A DNA stretch of 64,000 nucleotides from Amborella trichopoda (taxonomy: Eukaryota > Streptophyta > Magnoliopsida > Amborellales > Amborellaceae), in contig NW_006497083.1 in NCBI RefSeq assembly GCF_000471905.2, positions 1,260,170 to 1,324,169 on the forward strand, given 5' to 3'. The translations under genes and the position numbers were made by a program. The notes under the pieces were generated by a model. The model saw only the letters and a list, made by a program, of their open reading frames with translations. It was not told where the DNA came from and did no database searches. Positions 46,082-58,503 of this stretch are shown one piece after another (position 1 is the first letter of the stretch; each line of letters starts with the position of its first letter).

Positions 46082-47183
46082 TGTAGACACCCCATATTAA
46101 ATCTGGAAAATTCTATGGTTTATTGGACTCTTAGGACCACAATTAACCTAGTACCCAAATCCATAATTCACACAGCCTACCCTATGACCCAGAACTAGTT
46201 TGCCTGCCTGAAATCCTGCAAAAACCCTGTTTTGACCCAGATTTCTGTAAACACCTTGTTTTACCAAAAAAATAATTAAAAATAGTAAAAAAATAGGTTT
46301 TAACCCAAGTTTTCTCTGTGAGTTTCACAAGAGGCCAAGAAACACACCCAAAGTTAAAAATTTCAATTTTGACAAATTTTGACTTAGGCGACACTAGTTG
46401 TGTCACCCGGGGGACACCACCCTTGTCGCCCAGACCATTTTGCCCCAAATTCATTTTTTTTGATTTTTTACCCTTTTTAGATGTTTTTTACCCATTTTTG
46501 TGGGAGACACTAGGCATGTCTCCCAGATGCGTGACCCTCAAAATGACACCTTTGACCGGGGGATTTGATGGTTACTGGGGAATATCCTTCCCAACAGATT
46601 TTGACCCCTATGAAGCCCGTTTTCGTGGTCATTTAAAGGGGGATAGAGATTGAAATCTTAGAGAAATTAGAAACCCTAAAGATAGCTTCAGGAACCCTAG
46701 CCTTCTAAGATCCTAACCCTTAAACCTGAGAAAACTTAGACCTACCTCACAACACCCCTAGATCAAAACCATTTCCAAGGCACAAAAACCCTTTGGATTG
46801 AGAGACTTTCTGGTCAACATCTGAATCAGAGAGACAAAAGATGACCGGTTCTGTTACGTGCGAGCCTAGAAGCCTCAGGAGTCCTGGGCCATCCGGCCCG
46901 GTTAGGTATCACTTCCTTCCATATTACTTCTTCTGCTTTATTGTTTCATTTAATTTTGATATGTTCATTTGCTTAAAAATCATATTTTGCAATTTCTTGG
47001 ATCATGCTTGCCCTGCCACTGATCTGAGAGCAGATCTGCTCATTTCTGAGTATATCTGGCCTTAGATCTAAATTGGATTTGTCCCACTTTCTTTACCACT
47101 TTATTTCTTTCATTTTCATCATTTTAAGGTGTCCGATCCAAGAGATCTTCATCGAAAGATCTGTCAAATTTTCATCATAAACA
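46082..47183 (+). repeat. Element D 3' LTR (1102 bp)
   Basis: TGTAGACACCCC to CATAAACA, followed by the second CCTCT target copy. It has two 23-bp palindromes (46386-46408 and 46409-46431) against four in the 5' LTR. The 52-bp length difference is about two units. Confidence 0.95.
46386..46431. repeat. Two 23-bp palindromes in D 3' LTR
   Basis: Abutting copies at 46386-46408 and 46409-46431; both are worn. Confidence 0.8.
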
Positions 47184-47188
47184 CCTCT
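47184..47188. repeat. Target-site duplication of D, right copy
   Basis: CCTCT, identical to 33041-33045, and followed by ACCATCATTTAGG, which continues the LTR of E. Confidence 0.95.
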
Positions 47189-49194
47189 ACCATCATTTAG
47201 GATGGAGGACAATGACAAGTGGGTGTCCCACTTCGTAATGCCCTCACGCACAGACATGTCCCTAGTACACTTTAGGGTTTTCGATAGGTAGTGGCCTTGC
47301 AAGACGCGACCCTCTCATATGCCCTTTTGACGAGAGAGCATTACACTACCTTTGGGTGACCCAATGCGTAGTGCCTATTATAATTGGGGATGCGGCCCAC
47401 CCAATTACTCACTTTCACTTCCCGACCCCAGTCCTATCATTGAGGTCGAGGTACAGTCAACATTGTCGGCATAACAATATCCAACTACCAATGAGTGACC
47501 CATTGCATTGTGGTTAGTGTTATAATATATCACAGTTTATCCGTTTCACAATGTTTTTCTCAGTGTAACAGTGTCACTACCAATGGGTGTCTCATTGCAT
47601 AGTGGTCAGTTTCACATTAGTATCCCAGTGTCCCATTATCACATTTCCAATATCACAGTATCAGTGTCACATTATGATGAAATCAATATCTCAATATGAT
47701 AGTAGTAGTATCACAGTTTGACAGTAGTAATATAACAGTATGACAGTAGCAGTATCACCGTATGACAGTAGCAATATCTCATTTTAGTATCACAATTCAC
47801 CTTCCTGCCATTTCAAATAGTGATGTCTGACCATAAAGAGGGTTTCACCTTTTGATCCATTTGGACACAGTTTTTATAACCAATTTTACACTAGACATAC
47901 CTATCTTTCAAATGGGGGTGGTTTGAAAGTATTTGGATCTCGTTTGCCCCTTCAAAGGTTTAAAGCAATAGTAGTTCACTATCTGTGCCCTACTATGCAT
48001 CTGGGACAGTCATATGCCTCTCATAGCACCATTATAACTTTCAATCCATAAGATGTTTTAAAATGGTTCCAAAAAAACAATTTGGTTAAAAACATGTATA
48101 GTTTCAACAAGGGTAGTTTAAAAGTTATTGGACTCCATTTTCTCATTCAAAAGTCCATTAAAACCCAAGAGATGGTTCTAAGTTTTAGTAAAATCTGTCC
48201 ACAGTGACATACCTTCACTAATAATTACATAACTATCAATCTAGGAAGAATTTTCAAATAATTTCTTCACACAGCTTTAAACCTCCTCAGAGATCTTTCA
48301 AATAGTGGTAGATTGAAAGAAAATGGACTTCATTTGGTTAGTCAAAATCAATAGCAACAGTGGTGATAGTTAAAATACTCAGGAAAATAGTCAACAATGA
48401 CCTACTTATATATATTGGAGTATAACTTCATATTTTTAAGGAATTTCACTAATAAGAAAATATGAACATTTTAATGAACTCACATATCTTTCTACTGGCA
48501 GTAATTTGAAGTCTTTTGGACCTCATTTGGCTATTCAGATGCTTAGTACAAAAACATGCAAGTTCTTAGAAATTTATAGTGTCACAAGGCATGCTTCATG
48601 AGACACAATAACCTTCAACTATAAAAGATATTCACATGAAAATATTTTCACTTCAGTTTAGAGATGATAAAAATACTCTTCCACAGATTTTTCACAAGTA
48701 GAGGAATCATATTCAGTATTAAAATCCACTCAAGGATAAATGTTTCTCCTTAACATTTACCAGTGTGAATACAATGGTGAGTTAATCCACTTACCTACTC
48801 AGCAATGGTGTTCTCAAATCCCCTTACACATTCCTCCGCAAGCTCCTTATCAAGGCTCTGACAGTGAGGTAGTAGTGAGCTTCCAAAGGCGTTAAGTGTT
48901 GTCTCTTAGAGGTAGAGAGAGATAGAGAGAGAGATGGAAATGAAATGGTGTGAGAGAGAGAGGGCTTAAGTACCCTGCTGGCTAGGGCGGTATTTCCAAG
49001 ATAGATAAGTGATAAGCACCACACTTGCACAAGGACAAGTGGCGTGTGTGGCATCATGCATCTGGCAGGTAGCAGTCTACTTCATGCATGGTGGTACCCT
49101 CTAACACGCAAGACATTGCACGCACGACAGTAATCTATGTGCTCCATCTTACTGTCACGTGTGAAAATTTCTTCTTCTTCCTACACTCACGACA

Positions 49195-49465
49195 CTGCCT
49201 CTCTCTCTCTTTCATGCACGATGTTACCTGCATGCAGCACTGCTCTCTCTCTCCTCTTTCATGTGCAGTGTTACCCCCACGTGGTGCTTCTTTCTCTCTC
49301 CTCTTTCATAAGCGACGTTACCCCTACACGACACTACTTTCTCTCTCCCCTCTTTCTTGTGCGGTGTTACCCCCACATGGCATTGCTTTTTCTCTCTCCT
49401 CCTTCATGCACGGCGTCACCCCCACATGGCACTACTTTCTCTCTCCTCTTTCATCCACGGTGTTA
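49195..49465. repeat. CT-rich tandem repeat in E 3' LTR
   Basis: About five units of near 59 bp containing CTTTCTCTCTCCTCTTTCAT followed by GTGTTACCCCCAC. The partner LTR has a matching array at 56758-57025. Confidence 0.8.
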
Positions 49466-49573
49466 ACCTTTGGCACGCATGACGGTATGCTTCCCCTTAC
49501 TGCCGCGCGTACTTCTCTATCCATCTCCTACTGCCGCGTGTGTTTCCATGGTCAGGAAATCTTTGTCCTTACA

Positions 49574-49587
49574 TCATCCCCTGCTTA
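49574..49587 (-). promoter_or_regulatory. Element E polypurine tract
   Basis: The minus strand reads AAGCAGGGGATGA next to the LTR start TGTAAGG. It lies a few codons after the end of the integrase reading (FGDKIVF). Confidence 0.7.
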
Positions 49588-51024
49588 AAAACGATTTTGT
49601 CCCCAAAATCGCCAGTCAATCAAATAGATGGGGGTGCTTATCTTGGATTTCATCCTCTTGTTTCCATGTCCACTTTTCTCTCAATTGATACTTCCATAGA
49701 ACCCGGACTAGGGGAATCTCTTTGTTGCCTGAACCTTGTTGTCCAGTATCTCAATCGGCTATTCAACATAAGTCAAATCTTCCCTGATGAGAATTGGTTC
49801 ATACTTCAAGACATGGGAAGGATCAGGGTGATATTTTCTTAATAGTGATAATTGGAAAACATCATGAATATTAGCAACCTCGGGTGGTAAGGACAATCGA
49901 TATGCCACGACCCCAATTTATTCTAAAATTTCAAAGGTTCCAATAAATCGTGGACTTAGTTTTCCTTACTTACCAAGTCTCATAATGCCCTTAGTTGGTA
50001 TTACCTTCAAGAAGACCCGGTCACCCACTTCAATTTCGAGGTGTCTTCTACGATTATTGGCATAACTCTTCTGCTAACTTTCGACTGTCTTGAGTCGTTC
50101 TTGAATTAAAGCAATTTTTTCTGATGTTAACTGAACAATTTTTGGCCCTAACAGTCTTCATTCACCGACCTCATCCCAGCATATGGGTGATCTGCACCTC
50201 CTTCCATATAATGCCTCAAAATGTGCCATTTGAATGTTGGCTTAGAAACTTTGTTATAAGCAAACTCTATTAGAGGCAGATGATCATCCCTATTTTCCTT
50301 GAAATCTGTAATACAGGCCCTTAACATATCTTTCAGGGTTTGAATAATCCTTTCCAACTGTCTATCAGTCTGAGGGTGGAAAGCAGTACTGAAAGTGAGT
50401 TTGGTCCCCAAGGCCAGACTGTTCCAAAACTTTGAAGTAAACCTAGAGTCCCTGTTGGACACAATGCTAACAGGTACTCCATGCAGTCTTACAATTTCTT
50501 TGATGTATTGTCGGACACAATGTTAACCGGTAAGAAATGAGCTGCTTTAGTTAGTCGATCCACAATGACCCAAATTCTATCATGTCCCGAACCTAATCTA
50601 GGCAGGCCAGACACAAAGTACATAGTGATGTGTTACCACTTCCACCTTGGCACGGGTAAGGGCTATAATAGTCTAGCAAGTTTATGATGTTCAGCCTTCA
50701 CAGTTCAAATTGTGCTACTTCTCTCTTCATATTATCCCACCAGAAGACCCTCTTCAGGTCTTGATACATTTTCGTACTCCCTGGATGCACTGTATAATGA
50801 GAGTGGTGTGCTTCATTCAAGATAACCCTTTTTACATTCTCGTCATTTGGAACACTTACCCGACCCTTAAATATTAACATTTCATCACTGCCCATAGCGA
50901 AATCCTCCTTTCCTTCCAACTTCATTTCCTCAAGAATTTTCATGAATTGAGGATCTTCGTTTTGTGTCATTTGGATCCGTTGAAAGAGTTGGGGCTCCAC
51001 CCTTATATATGAAATTGTTCCCAC
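49588..51024 (-). pseudogene. Element E integrase
   Basis: The N-terminal His pair is seen at 51024-50698 (EAHHSHYTVHPGSTKMYQDL then KRVFWWDNMKREVAQF); the paired cysteines are lost after a stop. A core piece at 50462-50148 has [12 protein letters not shown] (Asp position kept in RD) and [20 protein letters not shown] with the Glu. The C-terminal part at about 50070-49800 reads EIEVGDRVFLKVIPTKGI and DVFQLSLLRKYHPDPSHVL with a few stops. Part of the core between 50690 and 50470 is missing or scrambled. This pattern is that of Tekay/Del-type chromoviruses. Confidence 0.85.
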
Positions 51025-51051
51025 CTCATCTCTAAGGGGTAGAGTTGGGTG

Positions 51052-52496
51052 CTATCTTAATGGATCCTCGAATAATTTCATCTCTCGGACCATCATGTGA
51101 GCCACTGACACTACGGGCTTCTTACTCAAGGCTTCTGCCATGACATTTGTCTTACCTAGGTGATAGTTAATGGTGCAGTCATAATCATTCAATAGGTCCA
51201 TCCATTTTCTTTGCCTCATGTTCAGTTCTTTATTAGAAAATAAGTACATAAGGCTCTTATGGTCCGTAAATACTTTAAATTGGGTCCCCATAGAGATAGT
51301 GCCTCCAAATTTTCAGGGCGAAAACCACAACTGTCCTTTCCAAATCATGGATGGGATAGTTTTGTTCATACGACTTTAACTGCTTGGAGGCATTTGCTAT
51401 GACCTTTCCTCACTGCATTAACACACACTCCGGCCCTTTGTGCAAGGCATAAGTGTAGACTACAAAATCTTCACTTCCCTCAGGCAAAGTTAGTATCAGG
51501 GCCATAGTCAGTCTCTTCTTTAGTTCCTGAAAACTTTCCTCATAAGCCTCTGACCATACAAACTTTACTTCCTTCTGGGTTCAGCGAGTAAAGGGAAGGG
51601 CTATCTTTGAAAAACCTTCCACAAAATTTTTAGGACTTCAGATACGTTCATTGGTCTTCCCCACTTAAGTACAACCTCGGTTTTACAAGGGTCAACTACA
51701 ACTGCATCCTTGGAAACTATGTGCTCGAGGAAAGCCAAGCTCGAGAGCCAAAATTCACTCTTACCGCATATAGCTTTTCTGACTTTAAGGTTTGAAGGAC
51801 CATCCTTAGATGTTGTTCATGCTCGTTCATATTCTTTGAGTACATCAAAATGTCATCGATAAAAACCACCACGAAATTATCCAGGAAGGGTCTAAAAACT
51901 TGGTTCATTAAATCAATAAAGACAGCTGGGGTGTTGGTTAATCCAAACGGCATCACCAAAAATTCATAATGACCATATTTGGTCCTGAATGAAGTCTTGG
52001 AAACATTCTCTTCCAAAACCTGCAGTTGATGATAGCCCGATCGGAGTTCAATCTTAAAAAATATTTGGGGCCCCTTGAAGTTGATCAAACAAATCGTTGA
52101 TTCTAGGCAAGGGGTACTTGTTCTTTACCGTGACTGATTCATCTGTCTATATTCAATGCATAGCCTCAAGGACCCATCTTTTTTCTTTACAAACAAACCT
52201 GGTGAGCCCACGGTGATACACTAGGCCGGATGAACCCTTTTATCCAATAACTCTTGTAATTTCTCTTTTAGTTCCTTTAACTCAGCTACAGTCATCCCAT
52301 AAGGGGGATTAGAAATGGGAGCAGTACCAGAGGCTACTTCTTTCTCAAACTCTATCACCCGTACTGGGGGCAGAGAGGTTAACTCTTCAGGGAAGACGTC
52401 TAGATATTCTCTCACTATTGGTATCTCTTCCAACTTTGACTGAACATCCCGATTTTTTACTACATAAGCTAAGTGTCGCATACATCTCTTGGCCAA
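51052..52496 (-). pseudogene. Element E reverse transcriptase and RNase H
   Basis: Pieces: 52496-52221 (EIPIVREYLDVFPEELTSLP; pre-RT), 52220-52100 with [17 protein letters not shown], 52088-51717 ([46 protein letters not shown], the FIDD catalytic box) and RNase H 51291-51052 ([40 protein letters not shown]). Stops and shifts lie between; notably in the thumb and connection (51700-51300). A single RNase H, unlike A to C. Confidence 0.88.
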
Positions 52497-52559
52497 CAGG
52501 CAGGAAGCTTGAAGGGCTTAAATGATGTGTAGAGGGGAAACATCTTTGATACCCACAAA

Positions 52560-52905
52560 ACTCAGTTCAGGTTGGTTCGAGCTTCTAAAATTTACAGTCT
52601 TGTCATGGTAGCTTACTATGACATAGTGTGTGAACAACCAGTTATACCCAAGATAATATCAAAGTCTTTAATGTCTAGGAGTATCATGCCTGTAGGTAAC
52701 ATCTACCCCTCAAGCACAACCCCAAAATGTTTATACACTATGTCAGTTTCTATAGATCCTCCCATAGTGTGCTTACTACCAAAGTCCAATCAAGTTGTGC
52801 AGGTTTAGCATTCAGGTGGCATGCAAAGTATGGTGCAACAGATGAATGGGAAGATCCAGGATCAATTAAAATTCTTTGTTAATTCCACAAATAGAAAACA
52901 TACCT
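52560..52905 (-). pseudogene. Element E protease region
   Basis: One minus-strand frame near 52880-52820 reads FLIDPGSSHSSVAPYFACHL, an aspartic protease active-site region with D-P-G. It is preceded in a shifted frame by TYVIRGMFSICGI, also typical of this protease. The remainder to 52560 is broken. Confidence 0.65.
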
Positions 52906-53851
52906 CGAATAACATAGGTCGATGCCTTAGCCTCTTGCTCTGTCAGGGCAAACACCCGACCTTGATTCCTTGGTCGATCCACTGGTCCTTTGACTATACA
53001 GTCTTTAACTAGGTGGAATGGCTTGTCACACCGGAAACGGGCCCTTGGCTTCCAGAAGCATCATGCTGCCGTATGATTACTCAGACTATAGTGAGGGCAG
53101 ATTGGGCGTCGATTGCCCCTTACATCTCTCAGGAAAGTCATCTGAATCTTGACACTGCCCTGATCACTCCTACCTTTAAATTCTCTCCTTGGAGGTGTTC
53201 GGGTTTTCTTCTTAAAATTCCCGCGCTAGGTAGCCCACAATCTCCCTTCTTTACTCCAGCAAAAGTCTTCATAATCTCTCTCTATCTTTAGGGCAAGATC
53301 CACTAGTGGGGAGGATGTTTTAACGTTAGCTGAAATGATCTTCCCCCTTATATTAGGCTGAAGGCCGCTCTCAATTTTGCTATCTTTTCATGCCTCTGTG
53401 TCAATAATGTGTGGCACGCACCTTGATAGCTCAACAAACTTTGCTACATACTGATCCATGGACATTCTTCCTTGTTGTAGCTCTATAAACTCCACTTCGT
53501 TTTTGCTCTCACCGAGTCAGGAAAATATTTCTCATATAATGCTTCCAAGAAGTTATCCCATGGGGCTATAGTTCCTAACCTCTCCCAAGACTCATATATT
53601 GAGCTCCACCAGTGCTCAGCCTCTCCTTCGAGCATGAAAGCTCCCAATCTCACTCTCTGTTCATTTGTACAATTTAAGACTTCAAAGATCATGTCCACCT
53701 GTCTTCTCCATCTCACTGCTTTTTCCACTCCCCCATGCCCAATGAAAGCCGAAGGTGCCAGCCTTTCGAATCTTTCTATCAAACCACTATCACTCTGATC
53801 GAGGGAAAGGGTAGACGGGACCGGCATTGATTCCTTCATCATTTGTGTCAT
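52906..53851 (-). pseudogene. Element E gag
   Basis: The open piece 53851-53483 (LIERFERLAPSAFIGHGGVE; FMLEGEAEHWWSSIYESW; FLEALYEKYFPDSV) is the retrotransposon gag core. The frame then shifts and stops. Near 53040-53000 the zinc-knuckle remains as RFRCDKPFHLVKDC, with the first Cys replaced by Arg. The start at 53851 is the first ATG of the open piece and is not confirmed. Confidence 0.83.
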
Positions 53852-54031
53852 GACCCTAAAGTTCTGAAGAATTCATCGAGAGCTTTGGTGTTCTCGTTGC
53901 TGAAACTCGCATTGTTGGCACGAGTCCTCAGCATCTTCTACCTAAAACACAAGCACCCAGTTACGAGCGTATCAAAATACTATCCTAAAAACACTTTTAA
54001 AACTTCCTAGGCCAAGAATCCTATCCTGGCT

Positions 54032-54043
54032 GCTCTGATACCA
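54032..54043 (-). promoter_or_regulatory. Element E primer-binding site (initiator-Met type)
   Basis: The minus strand reads TGGTATCAGAGC, the classic initiator-Met tRNA complement, six bases after the LTR end. Confidence 0.92.
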
Positions 54044-54049
54044 TAAAGC

Positions 54050-57000
54050 TATCATGACCCCACCCCCTGAGCCTATGCCGTACAAACCGGAGGGCAATAG
54101 AGTGCGAGACCGCGACATGAGGTGGCGAACGTCACTCAGGTGGGAGTAGCTCAACGCATATAAAGGTGGAATCCAGAGAAAACCACAAAGAGAATTAAAA
54201 TCCAATCAATAAGGCAGATATAAATATGAAAACACAACCATGTCATTAACATTCATTATCCAAAAAAACAATTCCTTTACAATCAGTTCAAGGCACTACT
54301 GGCCCACAAAATACAGAGTTACATAAAACATTTCAGTGGCGCAGCCACTAAACACCTACTATGAAAAGCTTATGTAGAATCCTTTCTCCAAACTCCAAGC
54401 TTTACTCGTCCGCCACACAGCTCAGCTGCACGATCTTTAGATAAGACACTATCACCTACAGTCATAGGAAAGAAATGGAATGAGCAAATAGCCCAGTAAG
54501 CAGATCTACACCATTGCATTCCAGTTTATAAATGATAACAGTAAGTAACAATGTTCATCATTTACATAGGTATGACGAAAATTTCCATTATTCATGCCCT
54601 TCAGTACTTTAATCATATAAGAATAAATACAGTTCAATTATCAGAAACATGCAATGCATAAGTCATCAATCATTTTATCTTTAATAAAACAGTAAGGCCA
54701 ACAATTCACAATTTCACACAATAGAAGCTAGAAAAGCCTACTCCTGAAATAGAAATTCCATTGATCAGATAAAGACAATCCCATAATTTGGAACCTCTAC
54801 CCTCGTTCAAGAGGGAGGACAATGACAAGTGGGTATCCCACTTCGTAATGTCCTCACATACACACACATCCCCAGCGCGCTTTGAGGTTTTCGATAGGCG
54901 GCATTGCAAGATGCGACCCTTTCATATGCCCTACCATTGGGTGATCCAATGCATAGTACCTATTATGATTGGGGGGTATGACCCACCCAATTACTCAGTT
55001 TCACTTCCCGACCCCAGTTCTATCGTTGAGGTCGAGGTACAATCAACATTTGTCGGCATAACAATATCCAACTACCAATCGCCCATTGTGTAGCGGTCAA
55101 TGTCATGTCACTACCAATGGGTGTCCCATTGCGTAGTGGTCAGTATCACATCAGTATCTCAGTATCGCACTATCACATTTCCAATATCACAGTATCAATG
55201 TCACATTATGATGATATTAGTATATCAGTATAACAGTAGCAGTATCATAGTATGACAGTAGCAGTATCACAGTATGACAATAGCAGTATCTCATTTTAGT
55301 ATCACAATTCACCTTTTCTGACATTTCTAACAATGACGTTTGACCATAAAGAGGGTCATAACTTTTGATCTATTTGGAATTTAGAGAAGGTTTCAAACCA
55401 ATTTTATCTTAGACGCACTTATCTTTCATATGGGGGTTGTTTAAAAGCATTTGGACCCTGTTTGTACCTTCAAAAGTTTAAAGCAGTGGTAGTTCACTAT
55501 CTGTGCCCTGTTGTGCATCTGAGACAATGACATTCCTCTCCTAGCACCACTATAACTTTCAATCCGTTGGATTTTTTAAAATTGTTCCAAAACAAAAATT
55601 CAGGTAAAGCACTAATCTTTTCAACAAGGGTAGTTTGAAAATGATTGGACTCCATTTGGTCATTCAAAAGTCCATGACAATCCAAGTAATGGTTCTGAGT
55701 TTTAGTGAAAACTATCCACAGTGACATGCCTTTAATAATAGTTACATAACTTTCAATCAAGGAGTAATTTTGAAATAATTTCTTCATGCAGCTTTAAGCC
55801 TACTTAGAGATCTTTCAAATGGCAGTGGTTTGAAAGAAAATAGACTTCATTTGATTAGTCAAAACCAATAGCAATAATGGTGATAGTTAAATTACACAGG
55901 AAAACTGTCAATAGTGACATGCTTATATATATTGGAGTATAACTTCACATTTATAAGGAATTTCAATAATGAGAAAACATGAACATTTTAATAGAATCAT
56001 ATAACTTTCTAATGGCAGTTATTTGAGGTCTTTTGGACCTCATTTGGTTATTCAGATGCCTAGTATAACAACATACAAGTTCCCGGAAATTTACAGTGTC
56101 ACAAGGCATGCTTCATGAGACACTAAATAACCTTCAACTGTAAAAGATAATCACATGAAACTCTTTTCACTTCAATTTAGAGATGTAAAAAATACTCTTC
56201 CACAGATTTTTTGTAGGTAGAGGAATCATATTAAGTATTAAAATCCACCATGAAGTAATGCATAAGTACTGTAGAATCAGTATGTTTTTCCTTAACATTT
56301 ATCCATTTCTACCTCTAATTTGATACTCCCCAGGTGTGAATAAAAGGGTGACTTGATCTACTTACCTACTCAGCCATGGTGTCCACAAATCCCCTTACAG
56401 AGTCCTCCTCAAGCTCCTTACCAAGGCTCTAACAGTGAGATAGCAGTGAGCTTCCAAAGGCTCTAATTGTTGTCTCTTAGAGAAAGAGAGAGAGATATAG
56501 AGGGAAATGAAATGGCGTGAGAGAGCGAGAGCTTAAGTACCCTACTGGCTGGGGCAGTAGTCCCAAGGTGGATAAGTGGTAAGCGCCACACATGCACAAA
56601 GACAAGTGGCGTGTGTGGCATCATGCATCTGGCAGGTGGCAGCACCCTCTGACACGCATGGCGGTGACACACACAGCGTTGCAAGCACGATAGTAGTCCA
56701 TTTGCTCCATCTTACTACCACACGTGAAAATTTCTTCTTCTTCTTACACTCACGGTGCTACCTCTCTCTCTTTCACATTCGGTGTTACCCCCACACGATG
56801 CGGCTCTCTCTCTCCTCTTTCATACGTGGCATTACCCCCATGTGGTGCTGCTTTCTCTCTCCCCTTTCATGTGTGACGTTATCCCCACGCGGTGCTGCTT
56901 TCTCTCTCTCCTCTTTTAGGCACAACATTACCCCCACACGGTGCTGCTTTCTCTCTCTCCTCTTTCATGCATGCTGTTACCCTCAAGCGACACTGCTTTC

Positions 57001-57139
57001 TCTCTCTCCTCTTTCATGTGCGGTGTTAATCTCTGACACGCACGGTGGTATGCTTCCCGTTACTACCTCGTGTACTTCTTCTCTATCTGTCTCCTCCCGA
57101 TGCGTGTGTTTTCATGGTCAGGAATTCTTGGTCCTTACA
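54050..57139 (-). repeat. Element E 5' LTR (3090 bp)
   Basis: The plus strand runs TATCATGACCCC (worn from TGTCACGACCCC) to CCTTACA. It is collinear with the split 3' LTR (32304-33045 plus 47184-49573). It contains the same CAGTATCACAG-type repeat (about 55220-55300) and CT-rich array (56758-57025). No coding capacity is recognised. Confidence 0.92.
56758..57025. repeat. CT-rich tandem repeat in E 5' LTR
   Basis: About five units of near 59 bp, partner of the array at 49195-49465. In the sense of E the units are GA-rich. Confidence 0.8.
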
Positions 57140-57144
57140 ATGTC
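57140..57144. repeat. Target-site copy right of E
   Basis: ATGTC directly after the LTR of E, against ATGAC on the left. Confidence 0.6.
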
Positions 57145-58464
57145 CATTCCCCACCAAGGATCAAAAAAGTAAAAGAGCAAGAAAATGAGAACGATGAGGA
57201 AGTGTCCTTTGTTGCCTCATACGTGCTAGTCAAAGCGAAACCATGGTTCCACGATGTGTTGTCCCAGTTGAAAGATGAGTCATACCTCGACGAAGCCACA
57301 AAAAAGGATAAGGAAGCCCTTCGAAGGTTTTCTATGGGTTTCCTAATAAGAGGTGACCTTCTGTTTAAGAAATCATTTGACAGAATCATCTTACGGTGCC
57401 TCGACTATCCAGAAATCAACCAAGTATTAACATAATTACACAATGAAGGACGTCACTCTGGAGCAGTTGCCTTATCCCAGAAAATCATACTTCAAGGCCA
57501 TTATTGGACCACCATGGCTGAAGATTGTTGGAAATTTGTTAAGAGGTGTCTTAAATGTCTGCTCTATGGAGATCTTATCCATGCACCATCAGTACCACTA
57601 AACTCAACACTGCCTGTATCACCTTTTTCCATATGGGGTCATGATATCATCAGAATGGTTTCACCAAAATCCTCGAATGGCCACTGTTACATACTAACGG
57701 CTACAGAATACTTCACAAAATGGGTAGAGGCCGCATCATATGTCAAAATTGAAAGTCAGCATGATGCCTGTTTAAAAAAGAACAACATTTGGCGTTCCCG
57801 AGTCAATCATTACCGACAATGGAACCAACTTAAAAAATAAAATGGTCACTAAGCTGTGCAAAAGTTTGGGATAACGCAGAAATTCTCCACACCCTACTAC
57901 CCTCAAGAAAACGGACAAGCTGAGGCCACAAACAAAGAACTTCTCAAAATTATAGATAGAATAATAGAAGGTGGCAAAGATTGGCACGAAAAGCTAAACG
58001 ATGCACTATGGCCTACCAAACAACTGAGAAAACTCCTACTGGTCATTAGTGCATGGTATGGAGGCTATGCTACCCATTGAAGTCGAGACACCATCTTTTT
58101 GAGTGCTTATTCATAAAGATTCAGATGAGGAACAAAAAATCAAAGCATGAGTTCTGCCCTCGATACTCTGGATGAACGACGACTACGAGCAAACCAAAAT
58201 ATTATAGCTTACCATCGTAGAATCGAGAGGCCATACAAAAAAACTGTTATTCCCTGACAATTTAGAGTAGGAGACATGGTACTCAAGAAGATCTTCCAAA
58301 CTCTTGCAAATCCACACCTATTTGGTAAATTCAAACCTAATTCAGAGGGGCCATTCATGGTAACTCGAGTGTATGCATGCAATTCCTATAAAATAAAATA
58401 TCATGAGGGGTATGAACTCAACGACCCCTTTAATGAAATGTATCCAAGAAAATACTACCCGTAA
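57140..58464 (+). pseudogene. Element C integrase
   Basis: Pieces: 57175-57435 (VKAKPWFHDVLSQLKDESYL; KDKEALRRFSMGFLIRGDLL), a finger split by a stop (LHNEGRHSGAVAL then RCLKCLLYG), 57514-57840 (SIWGHDIIRM, first Asp; GHCYILTATEYFTKWVEAAS), 57856-58080 (STPYYPQENGQAEATNKELL with the catalytic Glu) and 58276-58464 (GPFMVTRVYACNSYKIKYHE then RKYYP at the end). The second Asp motif is frameshifted near 57810-57850. No chromodomain. It is the most readable integrase of this family in plus orientation. Confidence 0.88.
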
Positions 58465-58503
58465 TGAGCTACAAAAAACAAAAAAAGAAGAAAAAAAAAG
58501 GAT

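Larger units (their letters stand above)
33046..47183 (+). mobile_element. Element D: complete, internally deleted Tat-type retrotransposon
   Basis: Both LTRs (33046-34199 and 46082-47183), primer site, polypurine tract and an exact 5-bp target duplication CCTCT are present, so D is whole from end to end. Internally, about 1.2 kb of leader and gag start are missing compared with B, as are RNase H, the second RNase H and the first half of integrase (junction near 40150). The 3' untranslated region is very long (40850-46081) and carries an antisense PMD pseudogene, microsatellite and several tandem repeats. D depends on other elements for enzymes even if its frames were open. Confidence 0.93.
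47184..49573 (-). repeat. Element E 3' LTR, proximal piece (2390 bp)
   Basis: Collinear with 54792-57139. It begins with the CCTCT target copy of D and ends CCTTACA (TGTAAGG on the minus strand). Inside are CAGTATCACAGTATGACAGT-type repeats (about 47690-47790) and a CT-rich repeat of about 59 bp (49195-49465). ORFs across these are not genes. Confidence 0.9.
32304..57139 (-). mobile_element. Element E: chromovirus-like Ty3/gypsy element, interrupted by D
   Basis: On the minus strand: 5' LTR (57139-54050), initiator-Met-type primer site, gag, protease, RT, RNase H, integrase, polypurine tract and 3' LTR (49573-47184 plus 33045-32304). Bases 33046-47183 are the later insertion D and do not belong to E. 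The LTRs are 3090 and 3132 bp, unusually long. The integrase C-terminal motif DVFQLSLLRKYHPDPSHVL is typical of Tekay/Del-type chromoviruses; I did not find a clear chromodomain. E interrupts C. Confidence 0.88.

Noticed and set aside
49088..49588. 166-codon plus-strand ORF
   Set aside because: It lies in the CT-rich tandem repeat of the E LTR; the partner LTR has a similar artefact at 56576-57172.
32299..57144. C left and right parts as two different elements
   Set aside because: The reading at 32303 continues at 57140 as it does uninterrupted in A, and the flanks form a near-matching 5-bp duplication.
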